Below, one piece after another: positions 31,533 through 32,164 of a stretch of 32,164 bases of DNA. Location: NCBI GenBank assembly GCA_963797635.1, contig CAWCPZ010000001.1, positions 1 to 32,164 on the forward strand. Direction: 5' to 3'. The DNA comes from JAOUEA01 sp963797635. GTDB taxonomy: Bacteria; Actinomycetota; UBA4738; HRBIN12. Each line of letters opens with the position of its first letter. The stretch's first letter is position 1. A program made the translations under genes and the position numbers. The notes beneath the pieces are model-generated. The model saw only the letters and a list, made by a program, of their open reading frames with translations, did no database searches and was not told where the DNA came from.

Positions 31533-32164
31533 ATGTCGCAGCGGAGACCTGCCAACGGTCAGTGGCTGTTCGATCAGCTGGTGGGTGAAGTACGAGCCGG
31601 AACCGTCAAGGCCCGCATCCGTCCGTTCGCCAAGGGAGAGGTCGTCTTCCACGAGGACGATCCGGGCGACACGATCCACCTGATCAAGAAGGGGCTGTTC
31701 GCCGTGCGGACGTCCACCAGCGGGGGCGGAGCCTCATCATCAACGTCCTCGCGCCGGGCGACATCTTCGGAGAGTTCGCGCTCTTCTCACCGGGCGGCAG
31801 AAGGACCAGCGACGTCACTGCGCTCGTCGAGGGCGAGACCATCGCGGTCGAACGCGACGCACTGCGAGCGGCGCTCATCGCGCGACCGGAGCTGGTCGAA
31901 GGCCTGATGTCGTCGGTCGTCGTCAAGGCGGAGAGCACACGGCGCCGGCTCGTCGAGTTGCTCTCGATCTCGGCGGACCTCCGCGTCCTCCGCGCGCTCC
32001 TGTTCGTGAACGGACTCAGCCACGACGACGCACCCGTACCGCTGACGCAACAGGATCTGTCGAGCCTGGCCGCGACGACCCGCCCCACGGCCAACCGCGT
32101 CCTCCGCGAGGAAGCGGCTCGGGGCACGCTGACCCTGTCCCGAGGACGGGTCACGGTGGTCGAC
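31533..32164 (+). CDS. Crp/Fnr family regulator, cut by window end (one frameshift)
   Basis: An N-terminal cyclic-nucleotide-binding fold (GEVVFHEDDPGDTIHLIKKG, then INVLAPGDIFGEFALFSPGG) followed by a Crp-type winged helix (LTQQDLSSLAATTRPTANRV). One base seems missing near 31728-31730, where the frame changes from GGG to LIINVLAP. The phosphate-binding loop reads GEFALFSPGGRRTSDV: the Arg-Ser/Thr pair of cAMP binders is RT. The reading stays open at the last base, so the end lies outside; by family size only a few residues are missing. It is divergent from the MazG-like operon with 60 bases between, and may control it. No clear Shine-Dalgarno is present. Confidence 0.85.

Noticed and set aside
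1..32164. CRISPR array, toxin-antitoxin pair, insertion sequence or prophage
   Set aside because: No regularly spaced repeats, no transposase or integrase motifs, and gene content is housekeeping-like throughout.

Overview
The window is a dense stretch of high-GC chromosome (by eye about two thirds G+C or more) from an actinobacterium. Three things support this. An IclR-family regulator of the LtbR/NdgR type is divergent from leuCD. The order tadA, tRNA-Ser, tRNA-Ser, SRP RNA, dnaX, recR, lysC, asd is familiar from actinobacterial chromosomes. Promoters and families are actinobacterial in style (-10 boxes TAGACT/TAGGCT, Eis-like acetyltransferase, DUF4349, MptB-like GT87 enzyme). I cannot place it in a genus; it could be a deep-branching or uncultured lineage. 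I see no phage, insertion sequence, CRISPR array or rRNA, and no gene-free stretch longer than 300 bases.

Layout. 50-3907: MFS exporter, aldo/keto reductase, and convergent to them a polytopic mannosyltransferase-like protein. 3933-6863: the leucine locus, ltbR-like regulator divergent from leuC-leuD. 6860-8080: membrane-anchored alpha/beta hydrolase. 8123-9461: nicotinate phosphoribosyltransferase, divergent by only 17 bases from a small zinc metallopeptidase that is followed by tadA and tRNA-Ser(CGA). 10552-12044: SMP-30 protein and DHFR-like reductase operon, divergent from a secreted SGNH protein. 12759: tRNA-Ser(GGA). 12851-15859: HAD phosphatase plus tandem-GNAT operon, another GNAT and an anchored hypothetical protein. 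15977-16250: large SRP RNA with Alu domain. 16301-19298: dnaX-recR and a DUF4272-like gene. 19261-20990: ECF sigma factor with a DUF4349 membrane protein. 21111-24836: alcohol dehydrogenase-like MDR, MOSC protein, S9 peptidase. 24898-26631: secreted alkaline-phosphatase-family enzyme. 26784-29099: lysC and asd. 29142 to the end: DUF1622 protein, an overlapping operon MazG-like/Eis-like/GNAT, and a Crp/Fnr regulator cut by the window edge.

Two themes run through the window. First, 5' leaders look minimal: about eleven protein genes have a TAnnnT box ending 6-8 bases before the start codon (leaderless mRNAs), and both tRNA-Ser genes and the SRP RNA have the same box 6-7 bases before their mature 5' ends. 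One 17-base gap holds two overlapping, oppositely directed boxes of this kind. Second, about 13 of 34 protein genes, including conserved leuC, leuD and tadA, are interrupted by single-base indels, nearly all insertions and most in the first 8 kb. I read most of these as consensus errors and report repaired gene spans; the ltbR gene is damaged badly enough that it may be a true pseudogene.
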